Assembly: GCF_012524205.1 (NCBI RefSeq)
Contig: NZ_JABACI010000001.1
Location: forward strand, 186,001-250,000
Direction: 5' to 3'
Length of the DNA: 64,000 nt
Source of the DNA: Microbacterium salsuginis
Lineage (GTDB): Bacteria > Actinomycetota > Actinomycetes > Actinomycetales > Microbacteriaceae
The position numbers and the translations under genes are program-made. The notes beneath the pieces were generated by a model that saw nothing but the letters and a program-made list of their open reading frames with translations, ran no database searches and was not told where the DNA came from. This document shows, in pieces, positions 9,712 through 19,261 of this stretch. How positions within the stretch are numbered: position 1 is the first letter of the stretch; each line of letters begins with the position of its first letter.

Positions 9712-10515
9712 TCAGGCGACCGGCAGCCTCGGCACCGCCTTCAGAAGCTGTGCCGTATACGGATGCCGCGGCTGAGAGAGCACGCGACGGGTAGGACCCT
9801 CTTCGACCACGCGCCCGCTCTGCAGTACGGCTACCCGCGCGCACAGCGCCGAGACGATGGTGAGGTCGTGCGACACGAGCACCATCGCGATGCCGCGTTC
9901 CCGCGCAAGGCGCTGGAAGAGCTCGATCACCGTCATCCGCACCGAGGTGTCCAACGCGCTGACCGGTTCGTCGGCCAGCAGCAGCCGCGGGCCGGGTGCG
10001 AGAGCGCGCGCGATCGCGACGCGCTGGCGCTGGCCGCCTGAGAATGCGTCGGGATAGCGGGATGCCGCGTCCGCGGGCAGATCGACCGCGCGCAGCAGCT
10101 CGCCGACACGGTCCGCGCGGGCGGCGCGGTCCAGCCTCAGTCCCAGAGAGCGAATGGGCTCGGCGATCGAGTCCCCCACCCGCACGCGGGGATCGAGTGA
10201 CGAGAACGGATCCTGGTACACCGGCTGCACCGCGCGGCGGAAGAGCCGCATCGCGGCCCGGTCGCGGCGATCCAGGGGCGCGCCGTCGAACAGCACACGC
10301 CCGCCGGTGGGCGTCGCCAGTCCGAGGAGGACGCGCAGGAGCGTCGTCTTGCCGGCACCCGATTCGCCGACGAGCCCCACGCTCTCACCCGCCGTCACGG
10401 CCAGGTCGATCTCATGCAGGACGGGGGCGTCGTGGTGATAGCGGAAGCTCACCCGGTCGGCGGCCAGCAGCGGCGCCGACTCTCGCGACGTGGTCGTGCC
10501 CTCGGCATCCGTCAT
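9712..10515 (-). CDS. Oligopeptide/dipeptide ABC transporter ATPase (DppF/OppF-like)
   Basis: Last gene of a five-gene peptide importer operon read right to left (binding protein, permease, permease, ATPase, ATPase). The 267-residue protein shows GESGAGKTT near residue 51, the Q-loop PVYQDPFSSLDPR, the signature SGGQRQRVAIARAL and the Walker B LLLADEPVSALD. It pairs with the other ATPase to form the heterodimeric motor. Its start overlaps the stop of that ATPase by four bases. The C-terminus has the usual VLSQPRHPYTAQLL segment of this subfamily but no long FeS or extra domain. Confidence 0.92.
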   Translation of the reverse strand: MTDAEGTTTSRESAPLLAADRVSFRYHHDAPVLHEIDLAVTAGESVGLVGESGAGKTTLLRVLLGLATPTGGRVLFDGAPLDRRDRAAMRLFRRAVQPVYQDPFSSLDPRVRVGDSIAEPIRSLGLRLDRAARADRVGELLRAVDLPADAASRYPDAFSGGQRQRVAIARALAPGPRLLLADEPVSALDTSVRMTVIELFQRLARERGIAMVLVSHDLTIVSALCARVAVLQSGRVVEEGPTRRVLSQPRHPYTAQLLKAVPRLPVA

Positions 10516-11342
10516 CGTCGCGCCCCCTCTCCCCTGTCGGGCAGGAACGCCTCGAGTTCGCGCGAAGCCGACACCAGCGTGCGCGTGTAGTCCGCGGCCG
10601 GTGCGGTCAGCAGCGTCGTGGTGCCGGCGAGCTCGACCTGTCGACCGTCGCGCATCACGAGCACGCGGTCGGTGATGCCGGCCACCACCGGCAGGTCGTG
10701 ACTGATGAAGATGAGCGACATCCCCCGCTCTTCGACCTCCCGCTGCAGCAGTGCGAGCACTCCGGCTTGGACCGTCACATCCAGTGCCGTGGTCGGCTCG
10801 TCGGCGATGAGCAGTCGCGGACCCGCCGCGAGCGCGAGGGCGATCGCCACGCGCTGGCGCTGACCACCCGAGATCTCGTGGATGTACGCACGCGCGATGC
10901 GCTCCGGATGCGGAAGCTGCACGTCGGCGAGCGCGTCGAGCACCGCGCGTCGCAAGGCGTCGCCGCGCAGTCCCCGATGGTGGGCGAAGGGCCAGGCCAG
11001 CTGCTTGCCGATGCGCATCAGCGGATCGAGCGAGGCCAGCGGCTCCTGGAACACGGCGCCGACGGCGGAACCGCGCACGCGATCCAGCCTGCGCTGCGAA
11101 GCCGTCACCACGTCGACATCGCCCCCGGATGCCGACAGCACGGCGCGACCGCGGGCGCGCAAGGGGTGCGCGAGCAGGCCCAGGATCGCCAGCGCCGTCA
11201 GGGACTTGCCCGACCCCGACTCGCCGATGATGCCCAGGCGCTCCCCCTCGCCGAGGTCGAACGAGACGTCGTGCACGAGCGTGCGGGGCTCGGCTCCCTC
11301 GAACCGCACGCCCAGGCCGTCGAGGGTCAGCAGCGCGCTCAT
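10512..11342 (-). CDS. Oligopeptide/dipeptide ABC transporter ATPase (DppD/OppD-like)
   Basis: A 276-residue ATPase partner of the downstream DppF-like protein. It contains GESGSGKS near residue 41, PLASLDPLM in the Q-loop region, SGGQRQRVAIALAL and LLIADEPTTALD. The frame stays open far upstream, but MSALLTLDGLGVRF is the family N-terminus and its ATG (11342) overlaps the stop of the permease by four bases, so translation is coupled. Its placement in the operon and the paired ATPases point to peptide, nickel or similar oligo-substrate uptake. Confidence 0.92.
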   Translation of the reverse strand: MSALLTLDGLGVRFEGAEPRTLVHDVSFDLGEGERLGIIGESGSGKSLTALAILGLLAHPLRARGRAVLSASGGDVDVVTASQRRLDRVRGSAVGAVFQEPLASLDPLMRIGKQLAWPFAHHRGLRGDALRRAVLDALADVQLPHPERIARAYIHEISGGQRQRVAIALALAAGPRLLIADEPTTALDVTVQAGVLALLQREVEERGMSLIFISHDLPVVAGITDRVLVMRDGRQVELAGTTTLLTAPAADYTRTLVSASRELEAFLPDRGEGARR

Positions 11343-12220
11343 CGGATGCTCCTCGAAGCCGGATCGGCGACGTCGCGAAGTCCGTCGGCGAGCAGGTTCA
11401 TGCCGATGATCGTGGCCACCAGCAGGATCCCGGGAAGGATGGCCGCGGTCGGCGAGACGAGCACCGTGCTCTGGGCCTCCTGCAGCATCCGTCCCCACGA
11501 CGCATTGGGGGGCGGCGACCCGAGACCCAGATACGACAGGGATGCTTCGGCCACCACGGCGCCGCCGAATTGCAGCGCGAACGGCACGATGAGGGTCGGC
11601 CACACATTGGGCAGCACGTGGATCCCGATCAGCCGCATCATCCCCGTCCCGGAGGTGCGCGAGGCCGTGATGAAGTCCTGCGCGAGGACGCGCGTCGTGG
11701 TGATGCGGGTGAGCCGGGCGATCACGGCCGCACCGGCGAGCCCGATGGCCAGGATCGCCGACTCCATCGACGCGCCGCGCCACGCGACGATGAGCATCGC
11801 CAGCAGCAGCGTCGGGAACGCGATCGCGATGTCGAGCAGGCTCGAGATCGCGTCGTCGAGCCACCTGCTGGCGACGGCGGCGATCAGTCCGAGCGTCACG
11901 CCCAGGATCGCCGCGATCAGCACGGAGCCGAACCCGACGATCAGCGCGAGCCTCGCGCCGACCATGAGCTGTGAGAAGAGGTCGCGGCCCAGGCGGTCGG
12001 TGCCCGCCCAATGCTCCGCGGACGGAGGCATGAGGCGCTCACCCGTGGTGTCCTCCAAGCCGAACGGCGTCCACACCAGCGACACCAGCGCGACGATCGC
12101 GATGACGCCGAAGAGCACGCCGCCCACGGCGAGGTTGATCGAGCGCCGCGCGCGAGGACGCCGGACGGATGCTGCCGGCGCGGTCGCGTCGGCGGGGATG
12201 GTGGGGATCGTCACGGTCAT
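11339..12220 (-). CDS. Peptide ABC transporter permease (DppC-like)
   Basis: This 293-residue inner-membrane permease has a cytoplasmic leader of about 30 residues, a first helix at about 32-54, a periplasmic loop with GTDRLGRDLFSQL (the DppC hallmark GTDxxGRD), then five more helices. The coupling loop contains TSGTGMMRLIGIHVLPN. It forms the channel with the DppB-like protein. The open frame is longer, but the chosen ATG at 12220 sits in an ATGA overlap with the upstream permease stop. Length is normal. Confidence 0.92.
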   Translation of the reverse strand: MTVTIPTIPADATAPAASVRRPRARRSINLAVGGVLFGVIAIVALVSLVWTPFGLEDTTGERLMPPSAEHWAGTDRLGRDLFSQLMVGARLALIVGFGSVLIAAILGVTLGLIAAVASRWLDDAISSLLDIAIAFPTLLLAMLIVAWRGASMESAILAIGLAGAAVIARLTRITTTRVLAQDFITASRTSGTGMMRLIGIHVLPNVWPTLIVPFALQFGGAVVAEASLSYLGLGSPPPNASWGRMLQEAQSTVLVSPTAAILPGILLVATIIGMNLLADGLRDVADPASRSIR

Positions 12221-13224
12221 GCGGCCGCCTCCGCCGTGACCACGTCGGTCTGCGCCGGTGCCGTGCGCCGGTTGCCCGAGAGCGAGCCGCGCAGGCGCGG
12301 GTCGATGAGTCGCTGGATCACATCGGCGGCGAAGCCCAGCAGCAATACGAGAGCGGTCGAGAAGAGCAGCACGCCCTGCACGCTCGGGAAGTCCTGCTCC
12401 TTGATGCCGACCAGCAGCATGTCGCCCAGGCCCGGCAGCGCGAAGACGCGCTCGATCACCACCGCGCCGACGAACGTCGTCGAGAGCATGATCGCAAGGA
12501 TCGAGATGACCGGCACGACGGCGTTGCGCACGCCGTGCCGCCACAGCGCCGTACCGAAGCTCTGCCCCGTCGCGCGAGCGGCTCGCATGTACTGCTGACC
12601 GAGGATGTCGAGAGTGGCGCTGCGGACATAGCGGGCCAGGTCGCTTCCGGCCACGAGCGCGATGGTCGTGACCGGCAGGACGAGGGCGTAGAGCGCGGCG
12701 CCCGGGTCCTCCCAGTCGGTGCGTGGGAATCCACCGGCGGGGAACACGCGCCAGCCGAGCGAGAGCACCGCGACGAGCAGGATGCCCACCCAGAACACCG
12801 GCACCGCTCCCCCGAGCTGCGACAGCGCCGAGAACGTCGCGCCGTACCAGGTGCGCGACTTCCAGGCGGCGAAGAAGCCGACGGGCACCGCGATGAGCAC
12901 GGCGAGCAGGAACGACAGCAGCGTCAGCGGCAGCGTGACGTTCAGGCGCCGGACGATCTCGTCGCCCACCGAGAGGCGGTTCGTGAACGATTGGCCCAGG
13001 TCGAGCGTGACCAGCTGGCGCAGATAGTCGACGTACTGCGCCCAGATCGGGCGGTCCACACCCAGGCGAGCCGCGGCGGCTGCGATGTCAGCATCCGTCG
13101 CCCCCACCGAGATCAGCGCGAAGACCGGGTTCCCGAGCACGCGCAGCACGACGAACAGGATTGTCGCCGCCAGCACGAAGGCCAGCAGCAGCAATCCTGT
13201 CCGTCGGAGGAGGTAGCGGCCTAT
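12217..13224 (-). CDS. Peptide ABC transporter permease (DppB-like), unusual start
   Basis: A DppB-type permease of about 335 residues: first helix GLLLLAFVLAATILFVVL, a periplasmic domain with LGVDRPIWAQYVDYLRQLVTLDLG, then five helices and the loop ARATGQSFGTALWRHGVRN. The family N-terminus (typically M-x-RYLLRR) aligns to an ATA codon at 13224 that overlaps the TAG stop of the binding-protein gene in the same geometry as the ATGA overlaps of this operon. GAGAAGG lies seven bases upstream of it. No ATG, GTG or TTG exists at that point. The nearest in-frame alternatives are a TTG at 13194, which would cut off RYLLRR, and a GTG about 80 bases upstream inside the previous gene. The product is confident, the start is not. 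Confidence 0.85.
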   Translation of the reverse strand: MGRYLLRRTGLLLLAFVLAATILFVVLRVLGNPVFALISVGATDADIAAAAARLGVDRPIWAQYVDYLRQLVTLDLGQSFTNRLSVGDEIVRRLNVTLPLTLLSFLLAVLIAVPVGFFAAWKSRTWYGATFSALSQLGGAVPVFWVGILLVAVLSLGWRVFPAGGFPRTDWEDPGAALYALVLPVTTIALVAGSDLARYVRSATLDILGQQYMRAARATGQSFGTALWRHGVRNAVVPVISILAIMLSTTFVGAVVIERVFALPGLGDMLLVGIKEQDFPSVQGVLLFSTALVLLLGFAADVIQRLIDPRLRGSLSGNRRTAPAQTDVVTAEAAA

Positions 13225-14744
13225 GATGCCGCCTTCTCGATGCCGTACACGTAGAACAGCGAGTTGAGCCCGTTCTGCGGGACACCGCTGATGCCTTCGG
13301 CGGCGATCCGCAGCTGCGGGTTGAGGTACAGCCACACGCTCGCCGCGTCGTCCGAGATCTGCTGGTTGGCCTTCTTCACCAGCTCGGTCTGCTCGTCGGT
13401 GGACGCCGCCTTCTCGGAGTCGGCGAGCCACGTCTGCACGTCGGCGTTGTCGTAGCCCCAGTAGAAGTCGGGGTTGCCGTAGAAGTTGATGTCGCGGTCG
13501 TTCACGTGGCCCTGCAGCGTGGCCTGGAAGTCCTTGTCGGTGTAGACCTTCTGGTACCACTCGTCATCGGTGATCACGTTGATCTCGACGGTGATGCCGA
13601 CCTTCGCCAGCTCGGACTTGACGAACTCGGCGACGGTCGAGTGCACGCCCGAGTCGGGCGTGTCCAGCGAGAAGGTGAAGCCGTCGGCATAGCCGGCCTC
13701 GGCCAGCAGGTCCTCGGCGAGTTCGACGTCGTACGGGTTGTTGTCGGCGAGGTCGATGAACCACGGCTCCGACGGCGGCACCATCGAGCCGATGAGCTGG
13801 CCGCGGCCGTCCCAGATCGCGTCGAGCAGCTTCTCGCGGTCGATCGCCGAGTAGACCGCCTTTCGAACCTCGACGCTGTCGAACGGCGCCACGCGGTCAT
13901 TGAACGCGAGGAGCTCCTTCGTGGTCGACGTGCCCTCGATGATCTCGAAGCCGGCGGCCTCGAACTCGGCGAGGCTGTCGGGGTTGGACTGGCTCGTCAC
14001 CAGGTCGACGGCGCCCGTCAGCAGCGCGTTGTTCAGCGCGGTCGGGTCTGCGTAGTACTGGTAGACCACGCCGCCGTTCGCGGGCGCGTCACCCCAGTAG
14101 CCATCGCTCAGCTCGAGGGTGATCGAGTCGCCCTTGCGGTAGTCGGCCAGCTGATACGGGCCGCTGCCGTCCTCGGCCGCGGTCAGGTCGCCCGCTGCCG
14201 GATTCACGATCCACACGTAGCCGAGGTTGTACGTGAAGCTGATCGACGGCTGCGTCAGCGTGACGGCGACGGTCTTGTCGTCCACGACGTCGACGTGGTC
14301 GATCACACTCAGCTGCCGCTTGCGTGCCGCGATCGACTCCTCGCTCACGAAGCGCTCGAGGCTGTACTTGACCGCTTCGGCATCGACCGGGTCGCCGGAG
14401 TGGAAGGTCGCGTCCTCCTGAAGGGTGAACGTGTAGACCAGGCCGTCCTCCGACACCTCGGTCTCGGCCGCCAGGAGCGGCTCGACCGTGGCGTCGTCGG
14501 TGATCCGGAACAGACCCTCGTAGACGTTCCCGGTGAAGACCTCGGTCACGCCCGAGCTGCCGCCGAAGATCTGGTCGAGGTTCGTGGGCTCGTTCTGCGA
14601 GCCGACGACGATCTCGGCGTTCGGGTCGGGCTCGCCGGCGGCGCCGCTCGAGGACGGCGCGCCGGAGGCGCAGCCCGCCAGGACGAGAGCGGCGGCGGTG
14701 AGAGCCGCGGCCGCGGCTCCCAGGCGTCGGATACGTGAGGACAC
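13221..14744 (-). CDS. Peptide ABC transporter substrate-binding lipoprotein (DppA/OppA-like, SBP_bac_5)
   Basis: This 507-residue extracellular receptor is the first gene of the importer operon. Its lipoprotein signal has an Ala-rich core and the lipobox LAGC with Cys25 as the lipid anchor. The mature part has the SBP_bac_5 pattern: GNVYEGLFRI, the LQEDATFHSGDPVDAEAVKYS region and a C-terminal peptide-cleft domain. The expected ligand is a short peptide, but family members also bind nickel, sugars or opines. Its stop TAG is part of the ATAG sequence that appears to start the permease gene. Confidence 0.9.
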   Translation of the reverse strand: MSSRIRRLGAAAAALTAAALVLAGCASGAPSSSGAAGEPDPNAEIVVGSQNEPTNLDQIFGGSSGVTEVFTGNVYEGLFRITDDATVEPLLAAETEVSEDGLVYTFTLQEDATFHSGDPVDAEAVKYSLERFVSEESIAARKRQLSVIDHVDVVDDKTVAVTLTQPSISFTYNLGYVWIVNPAAGDLTAAEDGSGPYQLADYRKGDSITLELSDGYWGDAPANGGVVYQYYADPTALNNALLTGAVDLVTSQSNPDSLAEFEAAGFEIIEGTSTTKELLAFNDRVAPFDSVEVRKAVYSAIDREKLLDAIWDGRGQLIGSMVPPSEPWFIDLADNNPYDVELAEDLLAEAGYADGFTFSLDTPDSGVHSTVAEFVKSELAKVGITVEINVITDDEWYQKVYTDKDFQATLQGHVNDRDINFYGNPDFYWGYDNADVQTWLADSEKAASTDEQTELVKKANQQISDDAASVWLYLNPQLRIAAEGISGVPQNGLNSLFYVYGIEKAAS

Positions 14745-14810
14745 GTCGGTTCCTTTGCTGTTCGGGTGAGGCAGGTGCTGGTCGGGTGTTCGCGCCCGCG
14801 GCGCGGCGGG

Positions 14811-15557
14811 CTAGAGGGTGAAGCCGTCGGCGAAGCGCACGCGCTTCTCGCCGGCCCGGATGGGGAACGGCAGCCGGTTCTGCAGCGGCGGAAGCGGGCA
14901 GTTCATCTGGTTCGAGAACCCGCAGGGCGGAACGGTGGCGCGATTGAAGTCGATGGTGATCGGGATGCTGTCGCCCGGGGTGAGCGCGCGGTCCGAGGTC
15001 GGGTGGTCCAGGAAGAGGAACCTCCCCGCCCCGTAGCTCTCGGCTCCGTTCGTGCGGTCGCCGAACACGAGCTGCAGCTTGGCGTGGCCGCCGTAGACCG
15101 TGTCGAACGCGTTCAGGCGGTACTCGGTGCCGTCGACCTCGAACACCAGGTCACCCGAGACCGGCAGCGCGCGGGTGGCGCCGGCATCCTTGATGTGCTC
15201 GAACGGCACGACGCGCTCTTCGTCGACCAGCTCGAAGCGGCCGGGAAGGATCCACGCCGGGTCGTAGTCGTAGTACTCGATCTCCTCGAACGCCTGCTGC
15301 GCGGGCGAGTCCTGCCGCCAGATGCGGTAGCCCTCCTGCGTCAGGCCCGTGCTGTCGAGATCGGCCCGCTGCAGGCGGGTGAAGAGCGCGTCGTCGGGAT
15401 GCCCCGCGCGCGCTTCACTCTCATCGACCGGCGGCTGGCCGGCCGGCGACCAGTGCGTCAGCACCAGCGAGAGCGCGCCGTCGGGCGCCGTCACCTTGCG
15501 GCGCCGGGCCGCGATCCAGTCTTCGTGCTCGAGCAGAGCTGTAGAACTCACCATCAC
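14811..15557 (-). CDS. DUF1684-family protein
   Basis: A 248-residue soluble protein of a family without a known reaction. The diagnostic C-terminal region is present: DFNRATVPPCGF, NCPLPPLQNRLPFPI and RAGEKRVRF. A central beta-rich region precedes it. There is no signal peptide or membrane helix. It lies upstream of the peptide importer on the same strand, 66 bases before the binding-protein gene, so it may share regulation or be the first gene of that transcript. The start could be GTG 15557 or the ATG three bases later. Confidence 0.75.
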   Translation of the reverse strand: MMVSSTALLEHEDWIAARRRKVTAPDGALSLVLTHWSPAGQPPVDESEARAGHPDDALFTRLQRADLDSTGLTQEGYRIWRQDSPAQQAFEEIEYYDYDPAWILPGRFELVDEERVVPFEHIKDAGATRALPVSGDLVFEVDGTEYRLNAFDTVYGGHAKLQLVFGDRTNGAESYGAGRFLFLDHPTSDRALTPGDSIPITIDFNRATVPPCGFSNQMNCPLPPLQNRLPFPIRAGEKRVRFADGFTL

Positions 15558-15723
15558 AGGAGATCAAATCGCGAGCGCCATCCGGAAATTCCGTTTCACA
15601 GTGTTTCACTATGAACGAAGGTGTCAGGCAAAGTGCGAATCGCGAGGATCAGCCGCATAGCGGCCGCGCACCGAGGCGGCAACCCCGTTTCGCCGGCGAC
15701 CCTGCCCGTTGCACGCTGGGGCC

Positions 15724-16443
15724 ATGGCACGGGTCGGAACGTCGGGATGGGTCTACCCGCATTGGCGCGGCAGGGTCTACCACGGACCGCAGAGCGGCTG
15801 GCTCGCGCAGTACGTGGCCGAATTCGACACCGTCGAACTGAACGGCAGCTTCTACCGCTGGCCCGGCGAGGCGCGCTTCGCCGCGTGGCGGGACCGGCTT
15901 CCCGAGGGGTTCGAGATGACGGTGAAGGCGCCGCGGGGACTGACCCATGCCCGGCGCCTTCGTGAGCCGGAGGTGTGGATCGATCGCGTGACCTCGGGGC
16001 TGCATGCCCTGCGAGGGCGCCGCGGGCCGCTCATCGTGCAGCTGCCGCCCACGATGGAGCGCGACGACGCGAGGCTGGATCACTTCCTGACGTCGCTGCC
16101 GGACTGGACTCGGCCGGTCGTGGAGTTCCGGCATCCGTCCTGGAACGAGGAGGAGGTGTTCCAGCTGCTGGAGCGCCACGGCGCCGCGTACTGCGTGATG
16201 AGCGGGGCCAAGCTCCCCTGCATCCTCCGCGCGACGAGCCGCCTGGTCTACGTGCGTCTGCACGGCCCCGACAGTGAGCGGCTGTACGGCGGCTCGTACT
16301 CCGACGACGACATGGCATGGTGGGCCGAGCGCATCCGGGAGTGGGAGCGCTCCGGCCATGACGTGTACGCCTACTTCAACAACGACGGCGAGGCTCACGC
16401 GGTCTTCAACGCGCGGACGCTGAAGCGGATGCTGGCGGCGTGA
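15724..16443 (+). CDS. DUF72-family protein (YecE-like, TIM-barrel)
   Basis: The 239-residue protein matches the YecE/DUF72 family. It opens with RVGTSGWVYPHWRG, the segment NGSFYRWPGEARFAAW follows at about residues 40-55, then FEMTVKAPRGLTH near residue 67, VVEFRHPSW near residue 137, and YFNNDGEAHAVFNA near the C-terminus. Function is unknown; a TIM-barrel fold with possible nuclease or metal-dependent activity has been proposed for relatives. I chose the ATG at 15724 over the TTG at 15709 because CACGCT ends six bases upstream (leaderless pattern) and the family starts here. It is a lone gene. Confidence 0.85.
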   Translation: MARVGTSGWVYPHWRGRVYHGPQSGWLAQYVAEFDTVELNGSFYRWPGEARFAAWRDRLPEGFEMTVKAPRGLTHARRLREPEVWIDRVTSGLHALRGRRGPLIVQLPPTMERDDARLDHFLTSLPDWTRPVVEFRHPSWNEEEVFQLLERHGAAYCVMSGAKLPCILRATSRLVYVRLHGPDSERLYGGSYSDDDMAWWAERIREWERSGHDVYAYFNNDGEAHAVFNARTLKRMLAA

Positions 16444-16468
16444 GCCGCGTGCACGCAGACGCCCGAAC

Positions 16469-16508
16469 GCCGAGAGGCGCCGCACCCGAAGGCACGGCGC
16501 CTCTCGGC
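16469..16508. terminator. Bidirectional hairpin between DUF72 and the Clp gene
   Basis: A perfect 14-base GC-rich stem (16469-16482 with 16495-16508) encloses a 12-base loop. It sits in the 75 bases between two convergent stops and can end both transcripts. Confidence 0.7.
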
Positions 16509-16518
16509 ATCGGCGCTG

Positions 16519-19080
16519 TTACGCCGCCGCAGCGTAGGCCGCGGCGCGCACCACGAGCTCGTCGCCCGCGGCATCCACGCTCACGGATCCACCGTCGGCC
16601 AGCTCGCCCGACACGAACAGCTCGGCGATGCGATCGTCGACCTCACGCTGGATCAGCCGGCGCAGCGGACGCGCTCCATACTCGGGCTCGTAGCCGTGCT
16701 CGGCCAGCCAGTCCACGGCGGCGTCGGTCACCTCGAGCGAGACCTCGCGGCGGGCGAGACGCCCCTCGCTCGCGCCCAGCAGCAGTCGCACGATGTCGCG
16801 CAGCTGCGCCTTCTCGAGCTTGCGGAACAGCACGATCTCGTCGATGCGGTTGAGGAATTCGGGCCGCATCGCCTCGCGGAGCTTGCCGAACACGCGGTCG
16901 CGCAGGTCCTTCTCCGAGCCGAAGCCGGTCGAGCCGCCGCCATCTGCGATGAAGCCGATGGCCCCGCCGCGCGAGGCGAGGAACTCCGAACCGAGGTTCG
17001 AGGTCATCACGACCACGGTGTTGCGGAAGTCCACAGTGCGTCCCTGCCCGTCGGTGAGGCGGCCGTCGTCGAGCACCTGCAGCAGCAGGTTGAACACGTC
17101 GGGGTGCGCCTTCTCGATCTCATCGAACAGCACGATGGAGTACGGGTTGCGCCGCACGCGCTCGGTCAGCTGTCCCGCCTCGTCGTAGCCGACATATCCG
17201 GGAGGGGCACCGACCAGACGCGACACGGTGTGCCGCTCGCCGAACTCGCTCATGTCGAAGCGGATCACCGCGCCCTCGTCGTCGAACAGCGACGCCGCGA
17301 GGGCCTTCGCCAGCTCGGTCTTGCCGACACCGGTCGGACCGAGGAAGAGGAACGAACCGACCGGACGATGTGCGTCGCCCATGCCGGTGCGATTGCGGCG
17401 GACCGCCTTGGCCACCGCCGCCACCGCGTCCTCCTGGCCGATGACGCGGGCGTGCAGCTCTTCCTCCAGCTGCGCGAGCCGCTCGCGCTCGGTCTCGGTG
17501 AGGCGATTGACGGGGATGCCGGTGGCCCGGCTGATCACCGCGGCGATCTCGGGCTCGTCGACGATCGCGTCAGGGCGCACGGCGGCGCCGGCGCTCGTCG
17601 CCTCGTCCAGGCGATCCTGCACGTCGGCGATCTCGTCGCGGATGCGGGAGGCCTCCTCATAGTGCTCGGCCGACACGGCGGCGTTCTTGTCCGCCTCCAG
17701 CGTCGCCAGTCGCTCCACGAGCGCCGTCACGTCGACCTGGGCGCCGAGCCGCAGGCGCAGCCGCGCACCCGCCTGGTCGATGAGATCGATCGCCTTGTCG
17801 GGCAGGACGCGCTCAGTGAGGTACCGGTCGCTCAGCTCGACCGCAGCGCGCAGCGCCTCGTCGGTGTAGACGATGCCGTGGTGCTCCTCGTAGGCGGGCT
17901 TCAGTCCGTGCAGGATGCGGACGGCATCCTCGACGGACGGCTCGCTGACCTTGACCGGCTGGAAGCGGCGCTCGAGCGCCGGATCCTTCTCGACGGTGCG
18001 GTACTCCTTGAGCGTCGTCGCACCGACCAGGTGCAGGTCGCCGCGCGCGAGGCGGGGCTTGAGGATGTTGCCCGCGTCCATGCCGCCGTCGCCCGCGCCG
18101 CCGGCGCCGACGACGGTGTGCACCTCGTCGATGAAGACAATGAGCTCGCCCTTGTGCTCCGAGATCTCGTCCATCGTCTTGGTCAGGCGCTCCTCGAAGT
18201 CACCGCGGTAGCGGGTGCCCGCGAGCATCGCGGCCAGATCCAGCGCGACGACGCGCTTCCCGAGCAGCTGCTCGGGAACGATGCCGTCGACGATCGCCTG
18301 TGCCAGGCCCTCCACGATGGCGGTCTTGCCGACGCCGGCCTCTCCGACCAGCACCGGGTTGTTCTTGGTGCGACGGCTGAGGATCTCGATCGTCTGCTCG
18401 ATCTCGTCGGCGCGGCCGATGACCGGGTCGAGGTCGCCCGCGGCCGCCCGTGCGGTCAGGTCGGTGCCGTACGTGTCGAGCATGGGCGTTCCCGATGCCG
18501 CAGCATCCGGTCCCGCATCCGTCGACGCGTCCCCGCTCGGGGCCACCGTCTCGCGCACGCTCTGGGTGAGCGCCTCGGCCGTCACGCCGGCGCGTGCCAG
18601 CACCTGACCGGCGGGGGTGTCCTGGGCGAGCACGAGGGCGAAGAACAGGTGCTCCGGGTCGACGTAGGTCGATCCCGACGAGCGGGCGACCTGGAAGGCG
18701 TGGAACAGCGCGCGCTGCACGGAGGGGGTGACGACCGCACCATCGACGTCCGCCGCAGCGGAGGCGGACGGCAGCCGCTCCTCCGCCGCACGGACGATGG
18801 CGCGCGCGTCGGCCCCGATGCGCTCGATCGCGTCGGAGGCGGGCGGTTCGGATGCCAGCACGCGCAGCACGTGCAGAGCGTCGAGCTCACGCTGACCGCG
18901 CTCGAGCGCGAAGCGACCCGCGCGCTGAAGCAGGTCCTGCGTGCGCGCACCGAGGAACCGACTCAGATCGATCGACCGCTCGGCGCGGGCCTGTTCGCCC
19001 GCGAGGTAGCGCGCGAGGAACTCGTCGAAGGCGCGCGAGCTGTCGTCGGCACCGTTCGAAGGGGTGAAGTCTTCGGGCAT
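16519..19080 (-). CDS. ClpC-like AAA+ unfoldase with two nucleotide-binding domains, under HAIR operators
   Basis: This 853-residue protein unfolds substrates and threads them through a hexameric pore. Two Clp N repeats occupy about residues 45-180. The first AAA+ domain has Walker A GEAGVGKT at 246-253 and Walker B with FIDEVH near 316-321. A short middle region with a UVR-like helix ([11 protein letters not shown], 474-484) replaces the long ClpB coiled coil. The second AAA+ domain has GPTGVGKT at 581-588 and LFDEIE near 651-656. An IGF tripeptide at 708-710 is the expected ClpP-docking loop, so it is a protease partner and not a ClpB disaggregase. AGGAGA precedes the ATG. Two HAIR inverted repeats upstream point to HspR heat-shock control. 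Confidence 0.9.
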   Translation of the reverse strand: MPEDFTPSNGADDSSRAFDEFLARYLAGEQARAERSIDLSRFLGARTQDLLQRAGRFALERGQRELDALHVLRVLASEPPASDAIERIGADARAIVRAAEERLPSASAAADVDGAVVTPSVQRALFHAFQVARSSGSTYVDPEHLFFALVLAQDTPAGQVLARAGVTAEALTQSVRETVAPSGDASTDAGPDAAASGTPMLDTYGTDLTARAAAGDLDPVIGRADEIEQTIEILSRRTKNNPVLVGEAGVGKTAIVEGLAQAIVDGIVPEQLLGKRVVALDLAAMLAGTRYRGDFEERLTKTMDEISEHKGELIVFIDEVHTVVGAGGAGDGGMDAGNILKPRLARGDLHLVGATTLKEYRTVEKDPALERRFQPVKVSEPSVEDAVRILHGLKPAYEEHHGIVYTDEALRAAVELSDRYLTERVLPDKAIDLIDQAGARLRLRLGAQVDVTALVERLATLEADKNAAVSAEHYEEASRIRDEIADVQDRLDEATSAGAAVRPDAIVDEPEIAAVISRATGIPVNRLTETERERLAQLEEELHARVIGQEDAVAAVAKAVRRNRTGMGDAHRPVGSFLFLGPTGVGKTELAKALAASLFDDEGAVIRFDMSEFGERHTVSRLVGAPPGYVGYDEAGQLTERVRRNPYSIVLFDEIEKAHPDVFNLLLQVLDDGRLTDGQGRTVDFRNTVVVMTSNLGSEFLASRGGAIGFIADGGGSTGFGSEKDLRDRVFGKLREAMRPEFLNRIDEIVLFRKLEKAQLRDIVRLLLGASEGRLARREVSLEVTDAAVDWLAEHGYEPEYGARPLRRLIQREVDDRIAELFVSGELADGGSVSVDAAGDELVVRAAAYAAAA

Positions 19081-19094
19081 TCGATTCTCCTGAA

Positions 19095-19115
19095 CTTGAG
19101 TGGAGGAGTGTCAAG
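19095..19115 (-). promoter_or_regulatory. HAIR-like HspR operator 1
   Basis: CTTGAGT, seven bases, then TGTCAAG. The published HAIR consensus is CTTGAGT-N7-ACTCAAG. The left half is perfect and the right half differs at two positions. It lies 15 bases before the clp start codon, inside the leader. Confidence 0.65.
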
Positions 19116-19120
19116 TTTAT

Positions 19121-19147
19121 GAACTTGAGCACAGCCGTATCAAGTTC
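19121..19147 (-). promoter_or_regulatory. HAIR-like HspR operator 2
   Basis: GAACTTGA and TCAAGTTC form a perfect eight-base inverted repeat around an 11-base centre. Read as HAIR halves it is CTTGAGC-N7-TATCAAG. It is the stronger of the two sites and is placed to block transcription of the clp gene by an HspR-type repressor, which is not encoded in this window. Confidence 0.7.
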
Positions 19148-19261
19148 AACGGCGAGAGGTCCCCGCTATTCCCTCGCTCGTTCGCGGACAGCGGACGTCC
19201 GGGGTGCGGCGTAGCGTGAGCCGCGAGGGTCGCCGAGACCCCGCGAACAGGAGGCAGTGCC

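Noticed and set aside
12169..13254. 361-codon plus-strand frame opposite the DppB gene
   Set aside because: Composition is Asp/His/Arg/Gln-rich noise typical of reverse frames; the minus strand encodes the permease.
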